A DNA stretch of 64,000 nt from Phallus indusiatus (GCA_027605045.1 JAQFWX010000129.1:33559-97558), one strand, 5' to 3'; shown: positions 1 through 12,037, counted from the first letter of the stretch. Program-made: numbers and translations. Notes: generated from the letters alone by a model not told the origin.

Positions 1-1398
1 ATGAATGCATTCCCTTCTGCCTGTGGATATCTGCTGTGAGCTATGGGCTCTCGTAAGGTCAGCAATTCATTGGTTTCCACTATCTGGGTAAGTAGCCGGT
101 ATGGGTTTGTTGGTCAAAGAAAAGATGAGGAGATTAAGGTCGATATGAAGACAGTGCATTTTCAATCTCATGATTGTAATCTAAGTCTAGATATATTCGA
201 TAAATGCCATTGGTAGAACCCAGTTGGCTTAACGAACAGGGTGCCGGAAAAGTTCTAAATAAACGTTAACCGATTCATCTTTGAATTAATTAAAACCGCT
301 GTTTTTTTAGGCTGCCCAGTGCGGAGAATCGGAAGCTCAAGATGGCGGTTGCGGTTAAACGTTAACTCATACGACGCGTTGAGGTATTACTATCGCTTGA
401 CAAGAGGTAAATATAGACTCATCTCATTTAGCCACCATATCCCTATGACTCTTACTAGTTATCTATTAATTCATGCATGCAAACTCTCGCAAGAAAGCTA
501 TTAAACCAAACTAGGGAAGGTCAAAGTCCCATTCGTGTATTTCATTCCGAAGGTCGCCGGCCAGTGCCTACTTGTAGATCGTCCTGGGATGCGGCACCAT
601 CAAATCAGCGAAGGGGATATGTTATAAGGATAATATGTCTCGACAGTCTTGGTCTTCCTGGATGGATGCTTCATCCTGTTTCGATGAAATTGCCACATTG
701 ACACTCGAAAGGCTTTTCTAAATGGGAATGACAATCGACCGCAAAACTCACTCAAAACGAGATCGTGAGGTTCGGGCATGATGGGAATAAGGTTTCTAAT
801 TGTACGTCAGATTCAATTCGCGGGTTTACCTTTTATCTTCACTTCGTGCACAGACCATGAGAAATGGAGACATGTGATTCATTGGTGGCGCAGGTATGTT
901 TTTTTTATTAAATTCTCGGCTTTTGGGGTGAAAATTGATGGATTGTGGTGATTCGGTAGCAGCAGTCATGGTATTGGAGCTCTGATCTACGTTATTTGTG
1001 CGCTATAGTTTCAGCTTTGTGATATGTAGTGAGGTTTTTAGTTTTACTCTACTTCCCTTACTGATAGAAATTCAGATAACATCTTTTTGTGGTATATGTG
1101 TGAAATGTATTAACACTTACACTGTTACAGATGTCGATGTCCGCTCAGATTTTCGTTGTACGTATTTACTTAATGAATTCGCCGCCATTAACTCCGCTGG
1201 GGTTCGTACACAATTCAGTTTTTTTCCTCGGGTATCCAAGTTAAGTTTTTTTTAGGTGTTTGGTCGTCGTTTTATGTAACGATTACAAAGTTATGGCACA
1301 CACAGATGAGATCTGCAAAAGATTCAAGAATTCCGTAGCAAGTGGGCTTGTGGGCTTTTACTTTCTGTTGACCTTGACGTCGATGCTCTGAACTTGAA
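1..1398. other. Left-edge region with no recognised gene
   Basis: No reading frame here has a recognisable domain or a splice pattern that extends it into a plausible protein. The open frames are short, and the longest (998-1255, +) is hydrophobic and low in complexity. The last hundred bases are the presumed 5' leader of the gene starting at 1399. A gene ending just left of the window could leave its 3' end here, but nothing shows it. Confidence 0.5.
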
Positions 1399-3438
1399 AT
1401 GACCACGAACGTTGTTGACGACCATATTGCTCAGGGTCACTGCGTCGATACGGTGATGACTCCCAACAGCGCGGGCACCGAATTGGACCTCAGCGACTTT
1501 TTAAATCTAGAAAGCTTTGTTGATCTCCCTAGTATTTCTGCAGACGCGAGAATTTCCTCGCTACCTGATGTTGACGCGTCAACCAGCGTGAACAACACCT
1601 ATTGCCGTAGCGCAACACCACAACGTCATGGCAGCGTCGACATCGACAGAGAGGATGCATCCACGCCCAAACCAACTGGACGCAACCGACCGTACTTTCT
1701 CTCCACCGTAACGATGAATCGTTCTTCACGGTTTTCCTCGCCTTTTTCGCCTTTTTCGCTCAACCCCAGACACACAATGCTTGACAACTTGCCCGCTTAC
1801 CTATTTGTCCAGCCCCCGACACCTACTATTTCTTCGCGTAGTCCGAGTCCCGCTTCCTCGACAGTCAGTACAATAATTGGCGGCACAGGCTCACCTCAAG
1901 CACCAAACGCGGCTCGAAATGAGAGCTCCCAACGGGAATGCGATAAGACATTGAATCAACGCGTTATGGAGATGGAGTATCGCGTGAGGGGGGAGTATTT
2001 GGACAAGCTACACGTGGAGTTGCAGATTGAGCGGGAAAAAGCCGAAGAAAAATACCGAACTTATTTTGAGGAGCTCCTCAAAGACAGGATGAAGGAAGTA
2101 GAGGATGAACATCAACAGCAAGTGAGTTTTTTTCCCTTTTTTGTTGTCGCTGGTTTGTGTGATTGCTACTTGAAAAATTTGCTAGATTGAAGATAACCGT
2201 GTCGAATTTGAAGAAACGCTTAAAGAGCGTATGGCCGAGGTGCAAGCCATTTGCAATGAAATGGTACGTCGCATATGGTTATTCAGAGAAACGCGACTAA
2301 GTTTCCTTCAAGGTGGAAGACAAGAAAGAAGAAATTATCAGGCTAAAGGCGAGACTCAAAAAGGCCACCACCATAAGCCAAACAACTTCGAATACACGCT
2401 TATGCAATAAAAAATCCAAAAAGAAACAGACTGGGAAGAGTCGGGTGCAAGTTCAGAGGATATCTGCGTCTGACTCGGAAAGCGAGTACGTGCCTTCAGA
2501 GCGAGAACACGAATCACGATCGGTTGCATCTACACCCAAAACCCTTGAAAGTGTCGTCGACAGTGCTGAAGATATCGCCGAAATGATTGAAGTTGAAGAT
2601 GTCGTCGAAGTGGTTGAGGATAACGCTGAAAGTACTGAATGTATTGTCGTTGAAAAAGTCGAAAAGGCCACCGAAAAAAGAACGTCAGACGAAGCGCCGC
2701 ACGTACGTATTACACCCTTTCTCATGTCTCAACAAAAAAGTTTATGCCTTTTGGATCTCTCAGATAGATGAAATATCTATTGAAGACTTGAAAGAAAGAT
2801 TCTTCAGGCTTCAGCTAACGGTCTCCATTCAACATTCACAGCTAAAGCGAGCACAAGAAGATCTAGCCTCAAATCTAAAAAAACTCGAAAATTGTCAATG
2901 CGGCACACGAGACGTAGACGTCGGGCGCATACAACAACAACCAACGCCGTCGCATTCCAATGACTTGGAAGATAGACTTCAATCACGGGCGCAGCCGGAT
3001 TCCTCACGCGAAACAACTGAAGGTGCTTCCGACTCCGAAATGTCATTGACTACTATGTCTTCTGACCGAGTCTCCACACCACCTCGACTATTCTCGAGCT
3101 CGCCCAAATGGCGGCCCTACCCATCTCCAACTTCCCCTTCCCCTTCCATTCAGACCTACAAATCTGCTCGCATGCCGACCGTTCGCTATCGAGAAGTATC
3201 TCAAACACCTTCGTTGTTGGGATCTCCCTTTCAGACACCACCTTCCTCAGTCAAAAAACCTTTCTCAAAGCTTCCACCGATGTTTAACGGTCCTTCAAGC
3301 TCTCGTGTCGTCGATTTTACTACTAGCAGGCTACCACGTGCTAATGTTGATTGTGATATGACATCTGACGAAGAACAGATGATTGATGAACTTGAGAATG
3401 ATGATGATCTGGACGAGCCATGGATTATTTCAGGATGA
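1399..3438 (+). CDS. Coiled-coil Ser/Pro-rich protein of unknown function
   Basis: I do not recognise the family. The start ATG at 1399 is the first in a long frame. Introns are seen at about 2121-2186 (GTGAGT...TAG), 2263-2312 (GTACGT...AAG) and about 2702-2761 (GTACGT...CAG). The N-terminal third (about residues 1-175) is polar and rich in Ser, Thr and Pro. The middle (about 190-330) is charged, with long Glu/Lys/Arg/Gln runs typical of coiled coil, followed by an acidic Val/Glu-rich stretch. A second helical segment (ISIEDLKERFFRLQ) precedes a Ser/Pro-rich tail that ends in an acidic patch (MIDELENDDDLDEP). It has no signal peptide or membrane segment, so a cytoplasmic or nuclear scaffold role is only a guess. 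It converges on the D-lactate dehydrogenase gene. A 5'-truncated copy lies at 6666-7430. Confidence 0.75.
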
Positions 3439-3703
3439 TGTTTACGATACCAACGTGTAGTTACTCAGAATTTGCGTGCTTTTCGTTCTTTGTTTTTGTT
3501 CTTCTGATAGCAGATGTTGAGACGTAATCGTTGGGGTAAACTCGATATACAATATGAAATAAACACTAATACATTCAGAAAAGTTCAGTTTGAAATCATG
3601 GTAAACTTTCATGAGCATGCGGACTTTAATCAACATCCTTCTAGCCATCATCTTTAAATCTAACCTGCATTCATCACGACGCATATATACGACATCCATT
3701 GCC

Positions 3704-6454
3704 TTACGGTTTTCCCGCCGTCTCACCCCTCAAAAATTTGGGTTTAGGTTCAGTAGCAGTACCACCCGGAATAATCGAACCAGGATATAACTAACCCCGT
3801 CTTCGATGAACAAGACAGAACAGACTTGTGAAACAAAGACACGTACCTTTCCAGGATTAAACAAATTCAACGGGTCAAGTGTCCGCTTGATAGTACTGAG
3901 AGTCTCAACAGATCCAACTCCCAATTCATCAATTAAGTACTCCTTTTTGCCTAATCCAACACCATGCTCGCCAGTGCCTGTGAAAGAGACATTAGAGGAT
4001 AGCTACGATGTGATGACTTTGGAAACAAAAACCGACATGTTCCATCTAGCGCAAGAGCACGTTTGACCATCCGATGAGTTACATCTTGAGCTTTGGCAAA
4101 GTCCTCATCGGTATCAAATAGCATAAGGGTATGGAAGTTGCCTATACACGGTGAAAGAGTTGAGAGGAAGGATAAACGCAAGACGTTTGACATGACATAC
4201 CATCGCCTACGTGGCCTACGATTGTAGCTATCAGCCCACTTTCTTCAAGATCTTTCTTAGTTTCGTAGACTAGAGTCGGTAGCTGTGAAACCGGCACACT
4301 ATAGTCCACATGAAATTAGGATAAGGAAAGGTGACGGTGTGTAAGTGAACGTACCAGACATCCGTTGTCAATGATTTGCACCCAGGGCTTAGAGCTACAC
4401 TCGAATAGTATGCGTTTTTCCTTTTAAGAAAATGCTGTGTCAACCAGTTTGCCGGGGTTTTTGTGGTTTAGTAACATACCGATCAGCCCAAAGATCATCA
4501 GCATCCTCTTTTGTCTTGGCAATTTCGTATCCTGTTCCTCCATGTTTCTCCGCGATGCGTTTAACCACTTTGGAAGATTCGCTAAGGAAGACAGCCGATG
4601 GACCTATGTACATATTTGGTAAAGGGTGAAAAAAAGTTAAACGAGGATCAGATTAGATTAGATTAGCGGTGGCAGTGAACTTCTATTTACCTTGCAATTT
4701 GATAAACAGAGTATCCTTCACAGGCCATTTACGCTTGCTAGCTCCGAACTGGTTCGTCGCGTACATGAATTTAGTGTCGAGAAGCTCAATGCATTCTATT
4801 AAATGCATAGGTTTCAGCGAGGCGTGATTGTGGTAGAAGAAGGAAATGAGCGTAACGTACGGACTCCAACACCCGTGTTGATAATTTCTCTTACTGCCTC
4901 GGTTGCTTTTCTGACATCCGGAAATTGGACGACAGCGACGTTCGTCGGTAAGACAGGTGCGAGCCGGATGGTAGCTGTACGTTGAGTTGACGTGTTATTG
5001 TTTTGTAATCAAGCGTGCCGCATTGAACGCACCTTCAGTAACTATACCCAAAGTACCTTCTGCACCAATGAACAGCTTGGTAAGGTCGAATCCTGCGGAA
5101 GATTTACGCGACCGTTGGCGTGTCTTGATGACTTCGCCGGAGGGAAGTACAGCAGTCTGGCAGTGTCAAGACGATGAGAATATGAAAAGGATGATGTAGC
5201 AACGACTTACGACGTTGAGGAACCACTCTGCCTTGGCTGTTCCGTATCTGACTGCATTGGCTATGGAAAAGATCAGATGTGTGCATACAAGCGATGTATG
5301 TGCTAACTCACTACCACTGCACCCCGTTGCAATCATTCCTCCGATGGTTGCACCCGGTCCCGGATCCAGCTGAGAACGTGATGGACATTATGATTAAAAG
5401 AGTGTGGGAGTGATTAGACGTACAGGAAAGAATAGCGGAATATCCTTCTCTTTCAGCGTAAGGTTAACCTCTTCCCATCCGCATCCAGGCTGGACGACCA
5501 TATCTGAGTCGGCCTCTAAACGAGAGTAAAAGATCAATCAAGATATATACAATGAGCACAGCACGTACCATTAATGGCAATAATCTTGTTCATCCCAGAC
5601 ATATCAATACATATACCGCCCAAAGGGTGCTTATAAAATTAACAACCAATGAACAATCATTTCATGTTTGAGCAACCGTATTGAGTTTTTAGTTTGGACG
5701 TACACCGAGCGTCTGACCTTCCAGACTTGTAGCACCCGAATAAGGTACAATTGGAACTCTGTATTTTGTTGCTATTTTCACGGTTTTCACGACGTCTTCT
5801 GTTGATGTTGGAAAGATCTGTCAAGGTCGTGTGCACGTGTTTAGTCTTCAGTATGCGAAAGGTTATATGCCAAGTCTACTTGAAGTCTACTCACAACAAC
5901 GCTGTAGGGATGACCTAGTATGGAATAAGAAAGATTCAGTCTTGAGTATGTCGATGAATGTTATAATACGAAGTACCGTCATGATAAACACCGACAGGGG
6001 AGAAGCCATGTGCATCCAATACATCAGGAGAAGTATTGACGACGTCCTCTCGACCATCTTGTTTGAACGCATCCTGAAGTTCTTGAATCGCCTTCTTGAA
6101 ATCTTCTTTTGAGCCGTATTTCGTGTTGTTGAAGTAGTTAGCGTTGAGCTCGGCTGCGGATAATGTTGATCCTGCGCCGTCCTTACTCTTGTCGCCGCTG
6201 AAGGAATACCCAACTAGACCACCGAAGAGTGATGCGACGAATACGGTCACAATGAGAGTGCCCGAGGGCGATTTGTCCGACGGAGTGAGTGGAACGGATG
6301 AGGATGAAGAGGACGGAGAGTAGCGAGGGTGTGTTCCAGATGATATGGAACGACGACTTGCTGGGTAACAAGACTGGGAGAGTTTTGATGTTCTGATCGA
6401 TGTCACGGACGTCCTGGTCCGTGCCCTTGTGAGTGACCTGAGGATGGACGACAT
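3704..6454 (-). CDS. DLD1: D-lactate dehydrogenase (cytochrome), mitochondrial, copy 1
   Basis: FAD-dependent oxidoreductase of the FAD_binding_4 / FAD-oxidase C family. It oxidises D-lactate to pyruvate and passes electrons to cytochrome c at the mitochondrial inner membrane. The N-terminus ([12 protein letters not shown]) is rich in Arg and Ser, like a mitochondrial presequence. A single hydrophobic segment follows ([20 protein letters not shown]), matching the anchor of fungal Dld1. Next come the conserved YGS.EDF and [19 protein letters not shown] region, the FAD-domain motif [14 protein letters not shown], and the C-terminal family ending [19 protein letters not shown]. About ten short introns interrupt it; the last lies between NPGK and LYPGS. 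The stop at 3704-3706 follows splicing of that intron. The start at 6454 is chosen because the second copy is collinear from there. All recognisable exons are open. Copy 1 has lost most of the upstream flank that copy 2 keeps. Confidence 0.88.
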
Positions 6455-6489
6455 TGATGGGACTGTGAGCAGAGACTAAGCAGCCCCGG

Positions 6490-6665
6490 CACTCAGTGCC
6501 AGTGAGCACGTGCTCGCCGCCGGCTACAGCTCTCAGTCTCTGACTACGGCGATGATGACGGACGAATAGGATAGAATCATCGTGATATCGATGGAGCCCA
6601 CGATGGAGCCCAATCCTAGTCGTTGAGAATCACCCAATTAGACTACTAGTCAAGCCAAAAGTTAT
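6490..6665. repeat. Direct repeat, unit-1 flank (partner 11683-11856)
   Basis: About 175 bases match 11683-11856 at roughly 90% by eye. They run from CACTCAGTG and the GAGCACGTG core to the shared end CAAGCCAAAAGTT-TGTGGTC. It marks the right end of duplication unit 1. The sequence switches straight to coiled-coil gene sequence at about 6666, which gives the duplication junction. Confidence 0.85.
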
Positions 6666-8075
6666 GTGGTCCAGAGCGAGAACGCGAATCACGGTCATCG
6701 GTTGCATCTACACCCAAAACCCTTGAAGGCGTCGTCGACGGAGCTGAAAGAGTTGAAGATGTCGAAGTGGTTGAGGATAGCACTGAAAGTGCTGAATGTA
6801 TTGTCATTGAAAGAATTGAGAAGGTCACCGAAAAAAGAACGTCAGACGAAGCGCCACACGTACGTATTACACTCCCTCTCATGTCTCAACAAAAAAGTTT
6901 ATTCCCTTTGATCTCTCAGATAGATGAAATATCTATCGAAGACTTGAAAGAAAGATTCTTCCGGCTTTAGCTAACGATCTCAATTCAACATTCACAACTA
7001 AAGCGAGCACAAGAAGATCTAGCCTTAAATCTGAAAAAACTCGAAAATTGTCAATGCGGCACACGAGACGTAGACGTCGACGTCGGGCGTATACAACAAC
7101 AACCAACGCCGTTGCATTCCATTGACTTGGAAGATAGACTTCAATCACGAGCGCAGCCGGATTCCTCACGCGAAACAACTGGAGCGTGCTTCCGGTTCCG
7201 GAGTGTCAATGGCTCCTGCTATGTCTTCTGACCTGGTCTCCACACCACCTCGATTATTTTCGAGCTCGCCCAAATGGCGGCCCTACCTACCGCCGACTTC
7301 CCCTTCACCTTCCATTCAGACCTACAAATCTGCTCACATGCCGACCGTTCGCTATCGAGAAGTATCCCAAACACCTTCGTTGTTGGGATCTCCCTTTCAG
7401 ACACCACCTTCCTCGGTAGAAAAATCGGGCGATACTACACCGCTTAGTGCACTTGGATACAGCCCTCTTGCGAGCCCCGGTATGATGAACATCAACCCGA
7501 TGAACATGAACATGATGGGCATGCCAGGTCTCAACATGAACGTCCTTGCCAATCTCGGTGCGCACGCATGTCACTCGGAAGAGCCCATCTCCAAGATGAA
7601 GCTGGGCTCGTACCCGTCATCTTTTATATTATTGGCGTTCGGGTCAAAATAGAACGGCGATGCTGTATCCCATCTCTTGTTTACTTTGCACGTCGCCCCA
7701 GGGTGAGAGAGTGTTTCTGGGACAGTTGTGGCATGGCGACAAGCATGATAAAGATAAAGAAATCGGGGAAGAGTTTATGAAAGGGGAGAGTGCTGATGTT
7801 GAAAAGAGAAGATTGCGGAAGCGGTAGGTTTTTCTTTATAGTAAACATTGTTGGATCAATCGCTGACTACTGGTATCATCAGGTCTTTTCTAATCCGTAC
7901 ACAAACGCTACACAACTACCACCGACTGACTTCAACGATGCTTTGTCTGACTTGTGACCATCCAAATGACAAGACGAGTGAGCTGATGTTGTTCCCGGAG
8001 GATGACTCAGATTCAGAGAGTCTCAGCGATAGCGACGAATCATGGGAAAGTGATAGTACTAATTCTAAATCTTAA
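6666..8075 (+). pseudogene. Truncated, chimeric copy of the coiled-coil gene
   Basis: Bases 6666-7412 are a diverged copy of 2497-3252: same acidic Val/Glu stretch, same intron near 6860-6920, same ISIEDLKERFF helix and same Ser/Pro tail. The 5' exons and promoter are absent, and TTC CGG CTT TAG puts a stop just after the helix at about 6969. The copy also carries small indels. After SSVEK (about 7425) the homology stops. A different sequence follows, reading GDTTPLSALGYSPLASPG and then a Met/Asn-rich run, with no counterpart in the first copy. Further coding-like pieces follow to about 8075, including a basic/acidic stretch (HGDKHDKDKEIGEEF) and an acidic Ser-rich tail ending at 8075. The sum looks like a gene fragment joined to pieces of another gene, not a working protein, though the frame 7122-7652 is open. 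Expression was not testable here. Confidence 0.7.
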
Positions 8076-8118
8076 CTAAGCTTGTATGGATTCCGTCCAC
8101 TACGCTAATATGACATGT

Positions 8119-8212
8119 TAGCCGGCTTCAAGCCAAACCGAGCCATAATTATGAGCCGGAAGCCATGTAATTGGCTGGCTAGTCAGCCGTAGCCAGCCGT
8201 GGGCAACACTAA
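8119..8212. mobile_element. Candidate MITE-like AGCC-rich element
   Basis: About 95 bases are dominated by AGCC/GGCT words, with GCCGGCTTCAAGCC on the left and GGCTGGCTAGTCAGCCGTAGCC on the right. Near the middle is the perfect palindrome CATAATTATG (8144-8153), flanked by GAGC and GAGCC. It has no coding potential and is absent from the equivalent place in unit 1 (about 3525). It sits at the right edge of the replaced segment. It might be a miniature inverted-repeat element or a hairpin-forming insertion. No target-site duplication is clear, so the class is uncertain. Confidence 0.4.
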
Positions 8213-8382
8213 TCTGATTCGTTGGGGTAAACTCGAAATAAACATTAATACATTCAGAAAAATTCAGTTTGAAAACATAGTAAACTTTCATGAGCATGTG
8301 GGCTTTAATCAACATCCTTCCAGCCATCATCTTTAAATCTAACCTGCATTCACCGCGACGCATATATACGACATCCATTCCC

Positions 8383-11122
8383 CTACGGTTTCCCTGCCGT
8401 TTCTCCCCTCAAAAATTTGGGCTTAGGTTCAGTAGCAGTACCACCCGGAATAATCGAACCAGGATATAACTAATCCCATTCTCAGTGAACAAGACAGAAC
8501 AGACTTGCGAAACAAAGACACGCACATTTCCAGGATTAAACAGATTCAACGGGTCAAGTGTCCGCTTGATAGTCTTGAGAGTCTCAACAGATCCAACTCC
8601 CAATTCGTCAATCAAATACTCCTTTTTGCCTAATCCAATACCATGCTCGCCGGTGCCTGTAAGAGAGACATCAGAGGATAGCTACGACTTGGAGACTTAA
8701 AAAAAAAGAAAAGGTCTTTACATGTTCCATCTAACGCTATAGCACGTTTGACCATCCGATGAGTTACATCTTGAGCTTTGGCAAAGTCCTCGTCGGTATC
8801 CAATAGCATAAAGGTATGAAAGTTGCCTATACAGAGTGAAAGAGTTGAGGGTAAGGATGAACGCATGACAAGACTTTTGACGTACCATCGCCTACGTGGC
8901 CTACGACTGTGGCTATCAACCCACTTTCTTCAAGATCTTTCTTAGTTTCGTAGACTAGAGTCGGTAGTTGTGAAACCGGCACACTATAGTCCACATGAAA
9001 TTGGGATAAGGAAAGATGACGGCATGTACGTAAACGTACCAAACATCCGTGGTCAATGATTTGCACCCAGGCTTTAGAGCCACACCTGAATAGTATGCGT
9101 TTTTCCTTTTGGAAAAAATGCTGTGTCAACTAGCTGGCCGATATTTTGGTGGTTTAGTAACATACCGATCAGCCCAAAGATCATCAGCATCCTCTTTTGT
9201 CTTGGCAATTTCGTATCCTGTTCCGCCATGTTTCTCCGCGATCCGTTTCACCACTTTGGAAGATTCGCTAAGGAAGACAGCCGATGGACCTATGTACATA
9301 TTTAGTAAAGGTGAAAAGAGTTAGACGAGGATCAGATAAGATTAGATAGCAGTGGCAGTGAACTTCTATTTACCTTGCAATTTAATAAACAGAGTATCCT
9401 TCACAGGCCATTTACGCTTGCTAGCTCCGAACTGATTTGTCGCGTACATGAATTTGGTGTCGAGCAGCTCAATGCATTCTATCAAATGCATAGGTCTTAA
9501 CAAGGCGTAGTTGTGGTAAAAGGAAATGAATGTAACGTACGGACTCCAACACCTGTGTTTATAATCTCTCTTACTGCCTCGGTTGCTTTTCTGACATCCG
9601 GAAATTGGACGACAGCGACGTTGGTCGGTAATACCGGGGCGAGCCGGATAGTAGCTGTATGCTGTCGTGTTATTGTTTTGTAATCAACGTACTGCATTGT
9701 ACGCACCTTCAGTAACTATACCCAAAGTACCTTCCGCACCGATAAATAACTTGGTAAGATCGAATCCTGCGGAAGATTTACGCGACCGTTGGCGTGTCTT
9801 GATGACTTCGCCGGAGGGAAGTACAGCAGTCTGGCAGTGTCAGGACGATGAGAATATGAAAAGAATGATGTAGCAACGAGACTCACGACGTTGAGGAACC
9901 ACTCTGCCTTGGCTGTTCCATATCTGACTGCATTGGCTATGGAAGAAGTCAGATGTATGCGTACAGGCGCGATATGGGCTAACTCACTTCCACTGCACCC
10001 CGTTGCAATCATTCCTCCGATAGTCGCACCTGGTCCCGGATCCAGCTGAGAAGATGATGAACATTGTAGTCAATGAGTCTTAGAGTGATTAGACATACCG
10101 GAAAGAACAGCGGGATATCCTTCTCCTCCAGCGTACGGTTAATCTCTTCCCATTCGCATCCAGCCTGGACAACCATATCTGAGTCGGCCTCTAAACGAGA
10201 GTCAAAGATCGGTCAAGACAGATACAATGAGCACAGCACGTACCATTAATGGCAATAATATTGTTCATCCCAGACATATCAATACATATACCGCCCAAAG
10301 GATACTTATAAAATTAACAACCAATGAACAATCATTCACGTTTGAGCAACCGTATTGAGTTTTTAGTTTGGACGTACACCGAGCGTCTGACCTTCCAGAC
10401 TTGTAGCACCCGAATAAGGTACAATTGGAACTCTGTATTTTGTCGCTATTTTCACGGCTTTGACGACGTCTTCTGTTGATGTTGGAAAGATCTGTCAAGG
10501 TCGTGTGCGCGTGTTTAGTACTTAGTATGCGAGAGATTATATGCTAAAGTCTACTCACAACAACGGTGTAGGGATGACCTAGTATGGAATAAAAGAGATT
10601 TAGTCTTGAGTATGTCGATGAATGTTATAACACGACAGTACCGTCATGATAAACACCGACAGGGGAGAAGCCATGTGCATCCAATACATCAGGAGAAGTA
10701 TTGACGACATCCTCTCGACCGTCTTGCTTGAACACATCCTGAAGTTCTTGAATCGCTTTCTTGAAATCTTCCTTTGAGCCGTATTTCGTGTTGTTGAAGT
10801 AGTTAGCGTTGAGCTCGGCTGCGGATAATGTTGATCCTGCGCTGCTGTCCTTACTCTTGTCGCCGCTGAAAGAGTACCCAACCAAACCGCCAACCAATGA
10901 TGCGACGAATACGGTCACGATGAGAGTGCCCGAGGGCGATTTGTCCGTCGGAGTGAGTGGAACGGATGAGGATGAGGAGGACGGAGAGTAGCGAGGGTGT
11001 GTTCCGGATGATATGGAACGACGACTCGCTGGGTAGCAAGACTGGGAGAGTTTTGATATTCTGGTCGATACCGCGGATGTCCTGACCCGTGCCCTTGTGA
11101 GTGACCTGAGGATGGACGACAT
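8383..11122 (-). CDS. DLD1: D-lactate dehydrogenase (cytochrome), mitochondrial, copy 2
   Basis: Collinear paralogue of the gene at 3704-6454, with the same exon-intron layout, presequence, membrane anchor ([20 protein letters not shown]), FAD-domain motifs and C-terminal NPG-LYPGS end. Most differences are single bases, with small indels in introns. In the N-terminal exon it reads [13 protein letters not shown] where copy 1 has [12 protein letters not shown]. The stop is TAG here (8383-8385) and TAA in copy 1. The start at 11122 (MSSILRSL) is preferred over an upstream in-frame ATG at 11290, because the extension lacks presequence character and is missing from copy 1. This copy keeps about 540 bases of upstream sequence (11140-11683) that copy 1 lacks. 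It is therefore the better candidate for the ancestral, normally regulated gene. It should oxidise D-lactate and feed cytochrome c, as copy 1 would. Confidence 0.88.
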
Positions 11123-11139
11123 TGATGAGACTGTGAGCA

Positions 11140-11683
11140 GCGTGATTGTCCGAGTATCGATCGCAGTGTCGAATTTTGCGAAAGCCAAGGGCGAGCGTTT
11201 ACCTAGGAAGACGATGGTCAACGTTGTGTCCAATTTATTTCCATCGACTGCACGTGCTCGAGGAGGTACTTTTGGCTTCGTCCAGATCAAGAAACGATGG
11301 AGGAGCCGATCCAGATAATAGGCAAAAAGCCAAGATGGATGAAGTATGCTTCGACGAAGGAGTTTGTAATAAGGTTACTCGCTTGAATACACTTCAACAT
11401 TGCTTATCTAGGGAACAGACCGCCTAGTCCTTTATCACAAATTCAGGTTATCGAGGAAGAGCGACTATGTTTCAAGGATATACGTCTTCAATCGCGCGCG
11501 AACAGAAAAAGTCGAGATTCAGTCAGCATTCTTGGTGAAAACGTCAGCTTAATTTCGAATTAACTTCGACTTCTCCCGTTTTTCTCACATATTATTCGGC
11601 ATTTTTCTTCACCGAGCCATATACGTGCTTCTGATAACGGAATGGTAGTAGCGAGGACCGCGCGAGCTCGAGTATTCCTGGCA
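11140..11683. promoter_or_regulatory. Upstream flank of D-lactate dehydrogenase copy 2, missing in copy 1
   Basis: These roughly 540 bases lie directly upstream of the copy-2 start codon. They hold no recognisable gene and are the likely 5' leader and promoter. In unit 1 the sequence jumps from the point equal to 11140 (6473) to the point equal to about 11683 (6490). No specific binding site could be assigned. Confidence 0.5.
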
Positions 11684-11856
11684 CTCAGTGAGCACGTGCC
11701 CGCCGCCGGCTACAGCTCTCAGTCTCTGATTACGGCGACGATGGCGGGCGAATAGAATAGATTCACCGTGATATCGATTAAGCACATAATGGAGGCCCAA
11801 TCCTAGTCGTTGAGAACCACCCAATTAGACTAATAGCCAAGCCAAAAGTTTTGTGG
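11683..11856. repeat. Direct repeat, unit-2 flank (partner 6490-6665)
   Basis: Partner of the repeat at 6490-6665. It shares GTGAGCACGTG, the CTACAGCTCTCAGTCTCTGA segment and the end AATTAGACTA-TAG-CAAGCCAAAAGTT. Homology between the units ends at about 11856, where the 3' flank of the eIF3e gene begins. Confidence 0.85.
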
Positions 11857-12037
11857 TCGTGTACAATAGCAATCAGTGCAATCTATGATATACATATCCC
11901 CGTCGCTGCCACAACCGTAATCATGGCTGAAGAAGCTGGCTTAGTGAAACGGCGACGAGTTCAAGTTCCAATAGCCACAAGCCATGCAAGAGATCGAACT
12001 ACACGTTCACTTTTTGAGGAATGCAGCACATCTACTC

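Noticed and set aside
1529..1729. Minus-strand frame over the coiled-coil gene
   Set aside because: Shadow of exon 1; no splice or domain support.
2453..2725. Minus-strand Ser/Thr-rich frame
   Set aside because: Complement of the acidic Val/Glu repeat of the coiled-coil gene, giving low-complexity Ser/Thr by chance; the same happens at 6646-6882.
11123..11290. N-terminal extension of dehydrogenase copy 2
   Set aside because: The extension is absent from copy 1 and does not look like a mitochondrial presequence; the collinear ATG at 11122 is a better start.
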